Assembly (NCBI RefSeq): GCF_963662255.1
Contig: NC_085059.1
Location: 10,015,234-10,079,233, forward strand
Origin: Cinclus cinclus
Lineage: Eukaryota > Chordata > Aves > Passeriformes > Cinclidae
Direction: 5' to 3'
Length of the DNA: 64,000 nucleotides
This document shows, in pieces, positions 47,857 through 61,568 of the stretch. Every line of letters begins with the position of its first letter. The first letter of the stretch is position 1. Made by a program: the position numbers and the translations under genes. The notes under the pieces are model-generated. The model was given only the letters and a program-made list of their open reading frames with translations, ran no database searches and was not told the origin of the DNA.

Positions 47857-50800
47857 GTAATATTGTTTGCTGAATGCCTTTATTTCAGAAAAGTCTAAAT
47901 TCCACCAGCCCACTGTTCAATGTTTCCTCCTCACTAGCTGGAACCACCAGCCCATGAAGCCAATTTTACTTTTAAATTATGAGATACTGAAAGGATGCTC
48001 CTGATAAAGTCTTTACACATTACTTGTTGAAGCCCTGGTGGAATACTAAAGTTGTAAGAATTCAGATGTAATCTATGACATTTATATACTTTCATTAACC
48101 AATAACCAGACTTACCACCTTCCAAACCCAAATATCTGAGCAGCTAACATCTCTTCATGTGAAGAGTTGACCAAAATATGCCCATCCTTTTTTCAGATCT
48201 TTTGGGATGCATATCATTACAAAATGTTCATAATATGCAAATGCTTTTTGTTTACTTATTTCTGTCTTGTTTTGCATAAGCCGCGAAGATGAAGAGTATT
48301 GCTCTTTTCATATGTAAAAATCCTTCACTCAGATATGCAGGGTATATGGTATTCTTGAAATTCATGGAAAACAGGACAGGTCTGAAAAATACTATTTTGC
48401 CCATTGTGGTGGTACATAAGAGGTACTGAAAAAGCAGAACTTGTACTGATCTCTGAAAACAGGAAAATCCTTTGTATGTTTCTCTAAAACTATGAGAAAC
48501 ATAGTTTTTAGGAGCCACATTTATTGTTAAGGTTAGGGGAAAATTATAGACCTTTTTTACCCAGGCACTAAGGGTAAAGGCTTATTGCCACATTCACGTT
48601 TTACTTCAAGCCAAATCATTTCCCAGCTCCTTTTCTTCCAACATGTGGAACCACTTAACTATTCAAGTTGACAGACTTTCCCAGCAAAATCTTTGTTTCA
48701 CTCTCTGCTTTAGCTCAACTGTTGTTCTACAGTTGCAGACTAATTTTAAAATGTCATTTCTAAATCCAAGGAGCACTTAGAATCACAACTGTTTTCCTTC
48801 TTTCAGTTCCTGATCTTCCTTGAGTCTATTACAGTTAAAAAGGAATATTTAATACCAGAATGGGAATGTGTGCCTATGAGGGATGGCTCTGCTTTCCAGT
48901 AGTGCTAAGTTCTATAAATGGTATTAGCTTGTAAATTCCACGGGTTTTTTTGTGACAGATTAATTTACTTTAAGGTCCATTAATTCAAGAACTGTTCAAA
49001 CAGTAATTTATGAATGAAGCTTTCATCTTGAGGATTTAAGAAATAATACAAACACCTTCTTGCAACAGCAACTGCTTTTGTGCATAATTTCTCAGAAAGA
49101 TTATTCCTGAAATTTAAATGACAGATTTATTTGTAGACTTAGCCATTTGTTACCAAAATTTTACATAAGTATTCTTACTGGAAACTTTCTAGAAAGTGAC
49201 AGTCTAGTTAGTTTATACTTACTGAAAGTTGCTATGGATAGGAGTACAGTGTATTTTCTGAGACATAAGGGGAGTCTCTTCTCTGAGCCCTGTGAACTCC
49301 CCACTACCTTTGTGTTCTCTCTCATCACTACATGATTTCCATAGATTCAGAGTTTTAGTCCCTGGGATGTCTTAGCATTAAGATTTTTGTCAGATATGGT
49401 GGCCATAACAGCTGATTAACTGCACAGAGCTGTACAGAAATGTCCTTTTTCTATGTGAAGCTTTATATTTCTTAGCTTACTCTTTTGCTCTCCTCCAAAT
49501 AATTATCTCTGACTTGGTTCAAGAATTCTGGATAACATGTGGCAAGCAGAAAGACCAAGATCTATGTGCTGTTTGTCATCAAAAAGTAAATCATGCACAG
49601 TTCCTAAAGGAAAATAAGCCACATCTTCAGATGCATGATAGTGTGATCACACATCCTGCAAACAGATTAGACCTCTTTACAGTCTTATCTGCTCTTATTA
49701 TTATTTGTAAATCAGGCCAGAGTGACTTGATTGGATTTTTTGGGGTTTTTTTGTTGTTTTTTTTTTTTTTTTAATAAAGAGCTTTTTAAGGCACAGGGAT
49801 TGAGTTAAAATATTAGCATAAGACTTAAATGACTACTGACATTTATTTATATTTGACAACAGGAATTAATAAAAATTATGTTAATACACGACAACATATC
49901 CCTTTAAATTTGTGAATGACTTGGTATGAAATTCCATTTTTGTAACTGCTTTTATTTATTGATTTCAGAATCATGTGAAATCTTTGGCATATGCAGCTCT
50001 ACTATTTTTTTAAGTTTATATTTCTTAATAAGATTACTTTTCATGGTTTTTGAAATGTTTTGTCACAAAGTGGTCATTTAATTCTTGTATTTTAATTGTA
50101 ACAGGCCATTATTGCTGCTGATTTATAATATATTATCCTCTTACAAGCAAATTTAATCACAGGAGCTCTATTTCCCTTTAATCCTTATTAGTGGAGAGTG
50201 GAGAGAAAACTCTGCCACATATATTATTTAGCAAATAATTGAATATTTTCAAATAAGACAACAGTTCCTGAAAATCAACAAAATAAAAACTTAGAAAAAG
50301 AATGTGGCTCTCTTCATACATCAACATCAGACAGTAATTTGACAATTTGGAGTTGTGCTTACATTGTAAAAGAATAAAGGTAGAAATTTACTTGAATACC
50401 TTTACCTCTGCTTTTATGTCTAGACATTCTTACCCCACTAATATTTCAAGTATCCTTGCCTGAGGTGGCTGGTAAGGTTCTTAAGGCTGCTCAGTTGTCA
50501 TATCACACCTTCTCAAGTGGACTGCCTGTGTTTGATCCTGAGAAGTGTGAATTTTGCATTCATGTTTAGAAGAAGGCAGACATTGAATAGGTGTTACATA
50601 GGTTTCATTCCTAAACATTTTAGTTTAAAGATTCGTGATTGCAGAAACCTGTTTTTGAGGTTGAGCATTAAAACAAACAATGTGTCAGCACAAACAGTTT
50701 GATTCCAAACACTGAACCAGAGAAATTAACAAATTCTAATTGAATTCTAAATTGAAATGTGAAACAGTTTCATTTAATAACCATTTAAATTACATACTTT

Positions 50801-51569
50801 AAAATGTCATAGATATCTGTACCAAGAAAATCGTATGCCTTGAAAACAAACGGTAGAAAAAGTAAATGCTGTTTATATAAGCAGTATGTTTTCGAGATAG
50901 CATGGAAATAGAATATTAAAAAGAAATAGAAATACAGCACTAATTTCTTGAAGAGCTTTATCTTACAAAACAAATAATTTAATTATAGTGACAAAGCTTG
51001 CAACTGAAACAAATGTATGAAGATTTTTTTCCTAGAGGTAAGTAGGAATTTTCTGATTGTACACTTTTTCAATAAGGAAAAGTTTAAAAAAATTGAAACC
51101 TTCTACTGGAGTACACTTTTTTTCTTATTTTTACAAAGAGCCATTTTCCTGTTCTGAAGGTAATTTCTGTTCTGACAAGAGACAGATTCTGAGCAAAACA
51201 AAGGATTTTGTTACCTGCAGTCTTTGTAGTGCCTGTGAAAGGAAAAAATGTTTTCAGAGTTCCTGCTCTCAGTACAGAAGATTGAAAATCACAATGCAGG
51301 TTCCCTACAGCCTACGTGAACATCCAAATAGTACCTACAAATGTAATTTTTGTCTTTTCTTCCTATTCTGCCTTCTTTCCTCTGTCAGGGAGAGCTTTGA
51401 GAGTGCTTTAGTTTGCTGTAATATACAGTGGGAATATTCTGAAATTTCAAATGTCTGTACCAATACAATTCCTGCCCTGCTTACTCCTGCACAGTATAAT
51501 CTTCAGCTCTCTGCTTTCCATAGTTCACTCCAACCAGATCAATATCAATAATTGGGAATAGTTTTGTTC

Positions 51570-51680
51570 CTGTAGTGGACCTGTGACCCTGGCTGGATGT
51601 CAGATACCCACCAAAGCCTCTCTGTCACTGCTCTCAACAGCTGGACAGGAAGGGGAAAATATAACCAAAATATAACCCTC
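51570..51680 (+). repeat. Avian interspersed-repeat fragment
   Basis: A GC-richer piece contains CCCTGGCTGGATGTCAGATA, CCCACCAAAGCC and CAGCTGGACAGGAAGGGGAA. I associate this combination with repeats found across bird genomes. Family and ends are not resolved. Confidence 0.35.
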
Positions 51681-54507
51681 ATCATATATGTGGACCACAA
51701 GACCAAAACAGATTGGGATGAAACACAGTTTAGGATGGTTTAGAAGTTTTAAAATATTAGAAATTACTCAATAAGTGATGACAATTAGCATGACATGAAC
51801 TGGATTTGAAGGACTGATTACCTGAAATACATCATATACAATTTCTTGCATTCATATTGTTTCACGGTCAACCTCTGAGTTTAGTTGCAGTGCAGGAACT
51901 TGCCCATCATTTACAACTGGGATATGTGATACTGGGCTGCCTGTCAGTACTGGGGGATTTCAGCCTTGTCTCTCTGATATGAAATGTAAAATGGTATCAC
52001 AAAAACAAATATGAATGGCAAAGACTACAAGGCTGGACATAGGAACCCTGACTCTCGATTGCATTCTAAAATAGAGGGTCTCTCCCAGGTTACCCACGTG
52101 TGCTACTGAATGCAATGTCCAAGTAATTTATTCGCTGTAGCTTTGAGCGTTCATTGGATGTGTAGGGAATTTGTGACAGATTGTTGTAGCTCATTCGCAT
52201 GCTTTTCTGAAAGATTATTGAATTTTAATACCCACTGGGAAGGTGTCTTTTTCATTAGTGGTTTTAAGCTGATGTTTTATTAATGAATTAAATACAGTGC
52301 TTCCATTTATGCAGTTTTACACAGACCTTCCAGCAAGATTCAGCATGAAACAACAGCGGTTTGGTCAATTATATGCAACAATTCAAAAGCATGTATTCAA
52401 GCATTCTGCCTTTCACTTTTTTCCTAGCCATTTCTATTCCTGAGGACACAAGCAAAACATTTAAAATTTGTACACACAGAACCTGCACTAAAACTATGAA
52501 AATATATTAATTTTATCTTACATGATTAGCACGTAGGGAACCAGTTATATTTACCCAAGAGATGTTTGTCCTATGAACTGAAATTACTGACAGCAGTAAT
52601 GGCTCTGGTAGGTGCTCATTAGTATTAAATGTGTTGAAGGAGCAGCACAGCTAATGGCTGTGCTACTGTTCCGAACCATAAGTGTCTGGAATCTTGGCTT
52701 CCGTGTGGACTCCAAAGAATTTCCTCTCACAGCCAAAGGCTTTCCTGCTTTCTCTTGCATAAGTTTTGTCCAACTTATTCTGGTTCTGGAATATCTTCTC
52801 TACCTCAGTTAGTCTTGCTTCATTTTCTTCACCTATTTGCTTATGGGCACTGTTTCTTAGGCTTATTGGCTCCTTAGCAGAATCACTGTGCAGGTCATGG
52901 TGTGCTGAGCCCATCAGCTTCATACTATTTCATTATATTCTTTTTGGTGGCTTATGCATTATGTGTCTTCCATCCTTTCCATATCACATCACCATATTTC
53001 AGCGCTAGTTCCTTTTCTGTTTTCTCAGAGCAGCAGCTCTGATTCCTTTGGGCCTGTCTTGGACTATATTTGTTGTGTGGGCTGCACAATGAACATCTGG
53101 CCTTGTTTCCTTCAGTACATGACTGCACTGGAATTTCAGACCAAAACAGAAGCAAGACTTGGTGTAAATTCAGAGCAAGACCGGGCACAGGTGTCAGTCA
53201 GCACTTGGCACTCAGGGAGATGGTGCCTGCCTGGGGAGCATGAATCATGGAAAATTTAACTGCTATGCAGCACTTAGGGAGTTAGGGAGAGAAGGAAAAT
53301 TCCTTACCACTTAAAAATGAAAGATGAAGTAGATCTGATTGGGTTGAGTTATTGTTTGAACATAGTTTCCTTGCTTCTGATTCAAATTCATAGATAAATT
53401 CAACATATTGAAGATCACCGATAGAAAATACTAACAGTGAATACATTACAGAGAGAATTATGGTGGCAAACCCAAGTACGTTTCAAAGTTTCATCTTGTA
53501 CTGAAAGATAATAATTTTAAAACTTTGAATCTCAACAGCACTCAACTTACTTGTCATTCCTACTGAGCTGTGCTCTCTGTTTGAAAGTCTGTGAAGTGCT
53601 TAGAGCAAGGTCATCAGAGCTGAGGCTAAGATTGTAAAAACATATTGTTCCTTTTTTAAAAAAAACTTTCTTTAATGTTGAAAACATTCTGCTCTATACT
53701 TTTTTAAAAGAAACATTATACTCAGTGATTACTTGGGTATCACTGAGGGGAAACCATTATTTCAAATTTTAAATTTATCATGGAGGAAATGTAAGTGACA
53801 GAATAGTTAGTTTGTGCCTTTCTAAAATCAGAATTCTATTTCTGACTGAATCCTAATTGATTTTGTTATTTTATTATTACTTGACTGAAGGCTATTGCTT
53901 TCATTGATAATTTTTACTATTATATTAAAAATTTGTGCTCAGTTTCTTTCTCCCACAACTCAGTTAACCCTGAAGCAAACTGTTCTCATTGCCACAGATG
54001 CACAGTGAAAAAACTATCTTCCCAGTTCTCCAGAGAATGTAAAATGTTTAAAAGGGTTGATTAATTTTAAAAGTCCTCTGAAAGTATAAATATAATTCAA
54101 GGTATGTTAGAATTGATTTTGTAATATTATGAACTGCCATAAATTGTTAGAGATTTTCAAGTGTCAGTGCTAATTTTTCTTCAGATGCAGTGGAAAACCT
54201 CTCTGATATATTCCTGCTAACTAGTATTTCCTAAGATTACTGAACTAGGTTGTGTTACAAGGCTAAATGAATGTCTGATTTTTATTTCTCTAGATCTGCT
54301 CCCAAGGTATCTGGCACTAACCTGTGTAAATGCAATTTCACAGCCTTTCCCCATGGGCCATCCCCAGGGGCTGCCCTTTCCTAGCTGCCAGCCACCCCCA
54401 CACGTGCCTGCAGCTTTTGTAATTCTTTCCTTTGGGTTCCTGTGACCTGTTAATTAAGAAGCAAAAGAATCTCCTTTAAAACTCACGTATTTGTTTTAAA
54501 ATATTAA

Positions 54508-54535
54508 GATTTGATTTGATTTGATTTGATTTGAT
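54508..54535. repeat. (GATTT)n microsatellite
   Basis: Five tandem copies of the pentamer GATTT. Confidence 0.9.
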
Positions 54536-54969
54536 AATCAGTTGATTTCCAAATGTATGACTAGTAGAAAGAATTTTTCCTGTGTGCAAGCATGTAAAAA
54601 ATGTATTTTGATGAAGTAGTTTACAGGCATGGTTGAGTCACTTAGGGGATTGGCATACCCTGATGGTAACTAGGTCTGACCTAATTTCTGAGATCCCTTC
54701 TGAAGCTGTCTTTGTCTCAGCCTACTCCCTGGCTTGAGCAGCAATCCCTTCTGAAGCAGTGACTTCCTACTTCTGTATTCCAGGATGTGGGTCTTCTGTT
54801 TACAGAGAAGATCCCAAAATGTAACCAAGGTGTTTTCTGACAGCTGCACCTACAGAGAGGAAAGTACCTCTGTGAGGTGGATCACCCTGCCTGTGCAATG
54901 GTCCAAATCTGGCTTTACTTGGAAATGAAAGACTCTGTTGTCAACAGGGGAGAACTTCTGCAGACCATG

Positions 54970-55037
54970 GTAGGAGACTTGGAATTAGATGATCTTGAAG
55001 GTCTCTTCAACCCAAACTCTTCTATGATTCCATGATT
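54970..55037 (+). repeat. CR1 LINE 3' end fragment
   Basis: TTGGAATTAGATGATCTTGA, then GGTCTCTTCAACCCAAAC, then TTCTATGATTCCATGATT is the standard CR1 3' terminus. The 5' side is severely truncated, as is typical of CR1. Confidence 0.8.
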
Positions 55038-58000
55038 GTCTATTGGGGCCACAATTTACAAATGGGGTGCAATTTATGGCAGGATATGGCCACAAGCCAG
55101 CCCTGAGGCTGCCCTGCCCAGCCATGGTGCTGTCAGACACAGCCGTGGAGTCTTTTCCCTCCAGTACTGAAGAGTTTCTATCCACTGTTTCTATCCACAG
55201 CAAGAGATGCTAAATCATGGGGGAAAGTGCACAAAAAGGCCATGCCTTTATATGTCCAGAATTTATTTTAAATTATTTTAAACCTGTCTCTGTGGATTCC
55301 TTAATATGTTAAGGCTGTGCATCTGATTAGACTCCCACAAGTAAAAGTATGGCTGGGACCATGATCTCTTGAATTTGTAAGTATACATAATACCTACTTC
55401 TAAAACAGTCTGTGCATTTTTGGCTTTGTGTAACCAAAGTTTTATTTCTTTCTGCTATGAATAACAAAATGAATTCTTGTTCTATTGTTCACTTATATAT
55501 TCAAAGAACTAATGATACCAGTGTATGATGCTAACCTCAGTCTTATAGCTCCCACTCTCCACAGATGTTTGGGAACTTCTTTCACTGGCAGTAGTTGATA
55601 GAATATAATATTTTATAATACTGAATTCACTGTTGCAATAAACATCTCATTTTATTTTAAGCAGCCCTAATGTTCCTTAGCTGTAACAAATCATTTAGAA
55701 TTATTCACTCTAAAGTATATAGGTGAGATGTTAATAGAGAACCTGTTAGCCCAAAATGCAGTTTTAAACAAGAATTTGAAATTCAGACTGGAATAGAATT
55801 TCATACTATAATAACACCTTTCATACTAAAGGCATTCTAAAGCAATTTCCATAATGAGCTAGATAGTGTGGGTGCTCTGTGTTGGGAATACAAATATCAA
55901 TAGCCACAATTTGTTCAACATAAGCTTTCTTATGCAGACATTAGAGTATGGAAATATGTTGGATTAAATACCCAACTTAGTTTTCTGCATTTTCAGCAGT
56001 CATTTCCAGGGCTTCATCTCCCCCAGTACCTCAAGCCTCAAAACCAGTACACACATTCAACTTCACTATAAAAAAGGTAGCAAAACAAGCAGTGGCATAG
56101 CTAAAATCCAAAAAATATCAAAACAGGGAAAAATCAAAAGGAGTAAGGTGCATAAAATGTTTCCAGGTTCTCGTTACTTCCATGTTGGTGAGTGGATTGT
56201 AGCCAAAAGCTGTCAGAAAGTGGTCAAAAGTATTCTGATTTTAGGAAAAGGAGAAATAAAAGATTATGTATTCTAGTGTATGGAAATAACTATGGTAAAG
56301 ATTTATATGATTAATTATACCAGGGAACAGGAGAGAAAAACAATAAATTCATCCCCATTTAATAGCTTATGCACTGGAATTCTTAGCATTAATTAATTAG
56401 TATTAGCACCTTGCAGCAACTCTTGGGCAAAGAAGTCTCTAAACTTCTGATGGACACATTGCTAGAAAACATCCTTATTGCTAGAAAACATCCTTATTGT
56501 TGAGGTCCATGTCTGTAGAGCAGAGACCAATATCTTCATATACTGTACAAATCTTCGTTAGTGTCACCAGGCAAAAATAATTAGAATACTTAAGGTACGA
56601 AAAGTCTCTGTTAAATAAAAAGTGAAAAGTTAAAGAATATGCAATTTCATTGACTGGAAAGCTGAACTCAGTTTCAAAAAACAATTGTTACTAAAAATAT
56701 TTAGAAAATCTGATATTATTTAATAATAGAGACAGAAATATGAAAATGTTTTAAATTTTTTATTTGTAAGGAAATAGAAATTTAATCTTTGGCCAGTAGA
56801 AAAATTATCTTCTATTCTAAAGATCAAAGATTTCATTCTTTGTGATAAATGCCAATAACTGAAGCATGGATTTGAGCATACCAGTTCTTTGGATAAAATA
56901 GGATAAACCAGGCTGACTTCCAAACAAAAATATGTGGAATAGCTGCAAAAGTAGCTAGAAGTATAACTTTTTCAGTGCAGGATGGTAGAAAACTGTTTCT
57001 TGTTTTGACAAATATTTCTGTCATCAGTTCAAGCAAATATCTGGAGCAATTAATCTTTAGTTGGAAGACAAGATACAAAATTTTTTAGTTTCCAAATATA
57101 CAAAATGTTCACATTGAATTCCTTCCTGATTTTGCAGGAAAAGTCATGAGTCATGAGTTTCAGATAACTGATGTGGATGCGATGTGCAATGTCACTGTGA
57201 ACTTATCACTGACAGACATAGAAATTCAAATGTATGTTTCTTCTGTGGCAGTTTTATTGAGCAAAACATTTAACTTCTGATAGAATTTTTTGGAATGCTT
57301 GGCTTTGATGATTGTCAAGTCAAATAACATATCTGAAAGACATTTTTGTGCATCTTGTATACTTTAAATGTCACCTGTTAGCTAGCTGACTTGAAGTGAC
57401 TGATGTGTACCTTAACATGATCTGCAGTTCTGCTCTCCAGATGAAAAGGATAACATTTTACATTTAAAGGTTTTGAGGAAGAAAATGTCCCGTGGGAGTT
57501 ATTTTCCAGCCTGCAGATTTTTGTAACAGGCAAACCAATGGAAGCTTCAAGTCTTTTCAGAGAATATTGCTTCCTTGCATATCAAAATATTATACAGGGC
57601 AGAGACCAGCACACTACAATGAAACAACCAGCTGGAGGCAAAAGGAGATCTGATCTTTGAGTAAAAAGATGAAAAATTAGTGTTGAATTCATTATTCTGT
57701 AATTCCTGGTTGCTTAACACCACTTTGGATGGACTAGAACCCCCTTTGTCCATTAGCTACATGAAATGCCTTTCTACACTCTTGAAAGTTCTGAAATGTT
57801 TCCAGTGGAGCATGAGCAAGAAAAAGTCATATTCCCTAAGAAAAATCCTAGGATAATAAACATTCATGTTTTCCCTTTTTAATTTTATAATTTCATAAAT
57901 ATTACAGGGGATTTTTTTCAGAATTGTTTTTTTAAGTTACTTACCTCTACTTATACTGTTCTGATTATCTTTTGTGGTTGCAGTAATTTGAAACATATTT

Positions 58001-61000
58001 GAGCTGGCTGTCTGACTTAAAACACATCCTATAAGCACATACTCTTTAAAATATATAGGTTTTCTCAATTGATTCTGCTTGTTCTAATTAATAATTTTTC
58101 CAAATGCACATGTATGAATGTATGTATGTATTGAGGGACAGAGGATTGATAAGCACTGATTCATCTCTTAGAATGGCATTTTGGTGTTCACAAAATATAT
58201 CAAAAGCTGCCATGCTTAATATGAAATAATTTCCTCAGTATTTACCTATTATATAAGTAGTTCTTAAACATGCAGTACAATACTGCCTGCCTTATTTGTA
58301 TTTGTCATGTTCCAGGGCTATTCCCTTATCAACACAAAACCCTCTGCAGTTGTACTGCTTGCAGTAAATTACTTCTGTTTTTTCTTTTGTTCTCAAGGTT
58401 GTCCTAATCTCTCAAGAACACTTAAGGACAGTAAGGCTATGAAGAAACAGAGAATCACAACTGAAATTTCAATTCAGCCTAGTAAGTTTGAGAATTCAAC
58501 ACTGAAGAGTATAGAAAAGATATGGAGATATTGCACTATCATCCAAGAAACTTTTGCTCTCACTGCACTCTCAGCTGTGAGCAAAGCACTGCATAATGGT
58601 GACACAGAAAATGTTAATAATTTTAAGGCAATCACATGTCTAGTTTTCAAGGATAATTTCTTTATTTGAACACTGTTGGTCTGGGGGAGAGAGAAAGATC
58701 GATATGAATTTTCTCTGATCAAATTATAAACATTTAAAGATGCCTGTTTTTCAGTGAGGAAAGGGATTGGGTGTGACTGGTTCAGTTTTATTAATTTGGC
58801 ATTTAGATATCTGAGTTAAGCCAGATCAGTCCCTTGCTGTGTGTCTAACTAATAATTTCTGAGTTAAAAACTTAAGCTCCTAACCCAGTAAACAGAGAAA
58901 TGTAGCTCAAGCATGCTGTAGAGAATTCAGCCTTTTCTCATAGTCTATGCAGAGGCAATATATTCAATACTACTCAAAAATGTCTCCATCACACAGGTAT
59001 AAATAATTTTAAACCCACAAAATATTTATAATTTATTCAGTATGTAACAGAACTAAGCTAAGAAGACTTTGGATATGGTGGCTACAGTTGAGACTAAGTA
59101 TATTTATCCTTAAAAATACAGGAAATCACATAAAGAAGTTACAACAGACAATTATGTAATATTTTATATTATCAGCCTTTAAATTTTTCTAAATAATTTC
59201 CAACTTTTTACATATTCCTGCATATTACTGCAGTTTACTCTGTCACAGCTAAATTTCAGGTCAATCATGACAGTTCTGTGAGAATTTTCTGAATGTTACT
59301 GATTTTAAAATGTCATTATGTCAGAGGTTTTGCCAAGTATATCCATCATCAATTTAATCCCATTGTTTTGTTTCTTTGGCTCTCAGAATGCTGAGCATTT
59401 GTTTCAAACAGATTCATAAAACTTTTGACACTTCATTAAATTATATTGCTGGCGCAGCTTATTTATTCCTTCTCATCTCAAAACTGAAATAATATTAAGG
59501 GCTGTTTTAGATGCAAATAAGCAGTGCTTTTAAGGTAATTTTTAACTGAAAAGAGTATTTTTTTTTTGTAAACATGGTATTGCAAAACTGTTCTCCACTT
59601 TCCTGAGAAACCCCTCAAAATGTGGTTTGTTCAGCTGCACACTTTAATGCAGTATTGCTTAACAATCTACGTCAGGAAGCCAATCTACATCTTGAAGAAA
59701 ATATTACTACTTCCTCTGTTTTAAGTCCAACTAAACATTTAGACAATTTTTAATTGAGACAGAGATGAACAATGTAACATGAATTGGGAATTGGGAATAA
59801 AAGCAAAATTAGTTGCTCTGGCTCAAGCTCTTAGCTTGTAGTATTAAGTAGGATGATTATTATAATTACTGGCAGACAATATGTACAATTGTCTTTATGA
59901 AATGGCTGTGGATGATCTCCAAAAAATTATCATGCTGTCTGTCTAGCCAAAAAAATGTCACAAGAGGACACCTGTGTTCCAGACAAGAGCAGTTGTAGAT
60001 CTGTTGTTACGTAAGTAGTCACTGCACTGTCACATACTGTACTTGTTGCTGGAGTCAGCATATGATGGGGAATGGGTTCCATTTGAACAAAAAGTAAAGG
60101 AAGAGAGATGGATAAACATTAAACAAGGATATCTTTTCCTTCAATTATCTTCCATAGTGTTTCAAATTGCATTTGTCTTTTTATTGTGTAGTACAGCCTA
60201 GAAATCCATTTTCCCAGTAGCCCGCTGTTATTCCTAGGTCAAGGAATACTACTCAACCTTCTTCCTTCCTCTAAATACCCAACAAGTAGTGCCTGATTCT
60301 TATATGGAAAATGTCACAGCCTCCACAGGAAGCTTAAAAGCACCTCTGTCTTTACCTCTGTGCATTTTCTTATCTGGTAATTACATAGGTTTGAACACCA
60401 TTTTAAAGGTAGAAAGAATTAACCTTGGGTCACAGTTCTAAAGGGTGAGCTTTAGCCTAAAAGCAAGGGAAAGGAAAATCTCACTCTTTTTCTGGTCTTT
60501 TTTTTTTTTTAAAAAGAAAACAATTTCTGGGAATTTTTTATAAGAGGAAATGAGTCTTTAATGTGCTTTAAAACCTTCTGGCACAAGCTGTTTAGAAGGG
60601 GAGGGAGGGAAATGCAGGTTAGTCATCTGCTGTAAGGTACACGACACTTAACTCTTCTAGGAATTACTTATTTGTCATCATTTAGAGAAGTTAGAGATTT
60701 TATCTGAAGAACTTTTATATTGAACTCCCTCTTCAGTTTATGCTATTTAGAGTCTGTGTAATCCAAAGGCATAGTTTCAGGGTTGTGTCTTTGCATCTGG
60801 GAGTTTAAACTCCATTAAATTTATGCATTGAACATTTAAATGCTTTTTCGAGCTGGAATATCAGGTTTGGGATGATTAAAACATTCTATATGTACTGTAT
60901 TTATTTGCTCAAACAAGACAACTGTGAAGAGACCTGATCTGGTTTTTACGTGCAATTTTAATCAAAATATATGTAATCGTGCTACTGTGACATACATTAA

Positions 61001-61562
61001 TAGTCCTATATATATATATATAAAATGTTTATTCTATCTGTAACTTCCAGCCATTACTCATCCCATATAGATTGTTGTTCTCACTCTTACAGTTCTGATA
61101 CCTATAGTGTGGAAAGAATGAGGAAAGCTTCTAACAGTAATGCTGCACAGATAGTACTTTGAGACTAGGGAGAGAAATACAGTGCATCCAAATGAAGATT
61201 AAAGAGAATTTGTAGCGAAAGAACTACCTGATTTGGAATGAAATCAGGAACTCCACAGCTCATCCTTGGGGGGAAAAAAGCCACCATAAGGTAAATTATG
61301 AACTCAGCCCCAAAAGTACTGCTCATCAAAAGTAGATAATTAATTAAATTAAATACAGATATATATATAAAATACTATTCAACAGGATCTGATATAATGA
61401 CTTCAATGATGATAGCATAACATTTAAATCTAAAACAAATTTGGATGAGAAACTGTGCTGTCCTTCTGAGAAGAATTTCTATTTCAATAGATGACAGCGG
61501 GGTCCTTGTGCTAGTTCTTTCTTTAATCAATTTCAAAGGCTAGCAGATATTTCATAAGGGTG
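55038..61562. other. Flank without recognisable genes
   Basis: AT-rich. The longest open frame (58307-58669, 120 codons, plus) has no recognisable domain. Small TATG and TA microsatellites occur near 58115-58131 and 61008-61021. Confidence 0.5.
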
Positions 61563-61568
61563 CCTTTC
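61563..61568. repeat. Target-site duplication, left copy (CCTTTC)
   Basis: Identical to 62314-62319, directly outside the solo LTR. Confidence 0.88.

Larger units (their letters stand above)
47863..54969. other. Flank without supported genes
   Basis: AT-rich. It contains an avian repeat-like scrap at 51570-51680 and three items treated as findings (51024-51043, 51057-51551 and 52663-53188). A (GATTT)n microsatellite of about five units lies at 54508-54535. Confidence 0.5.
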
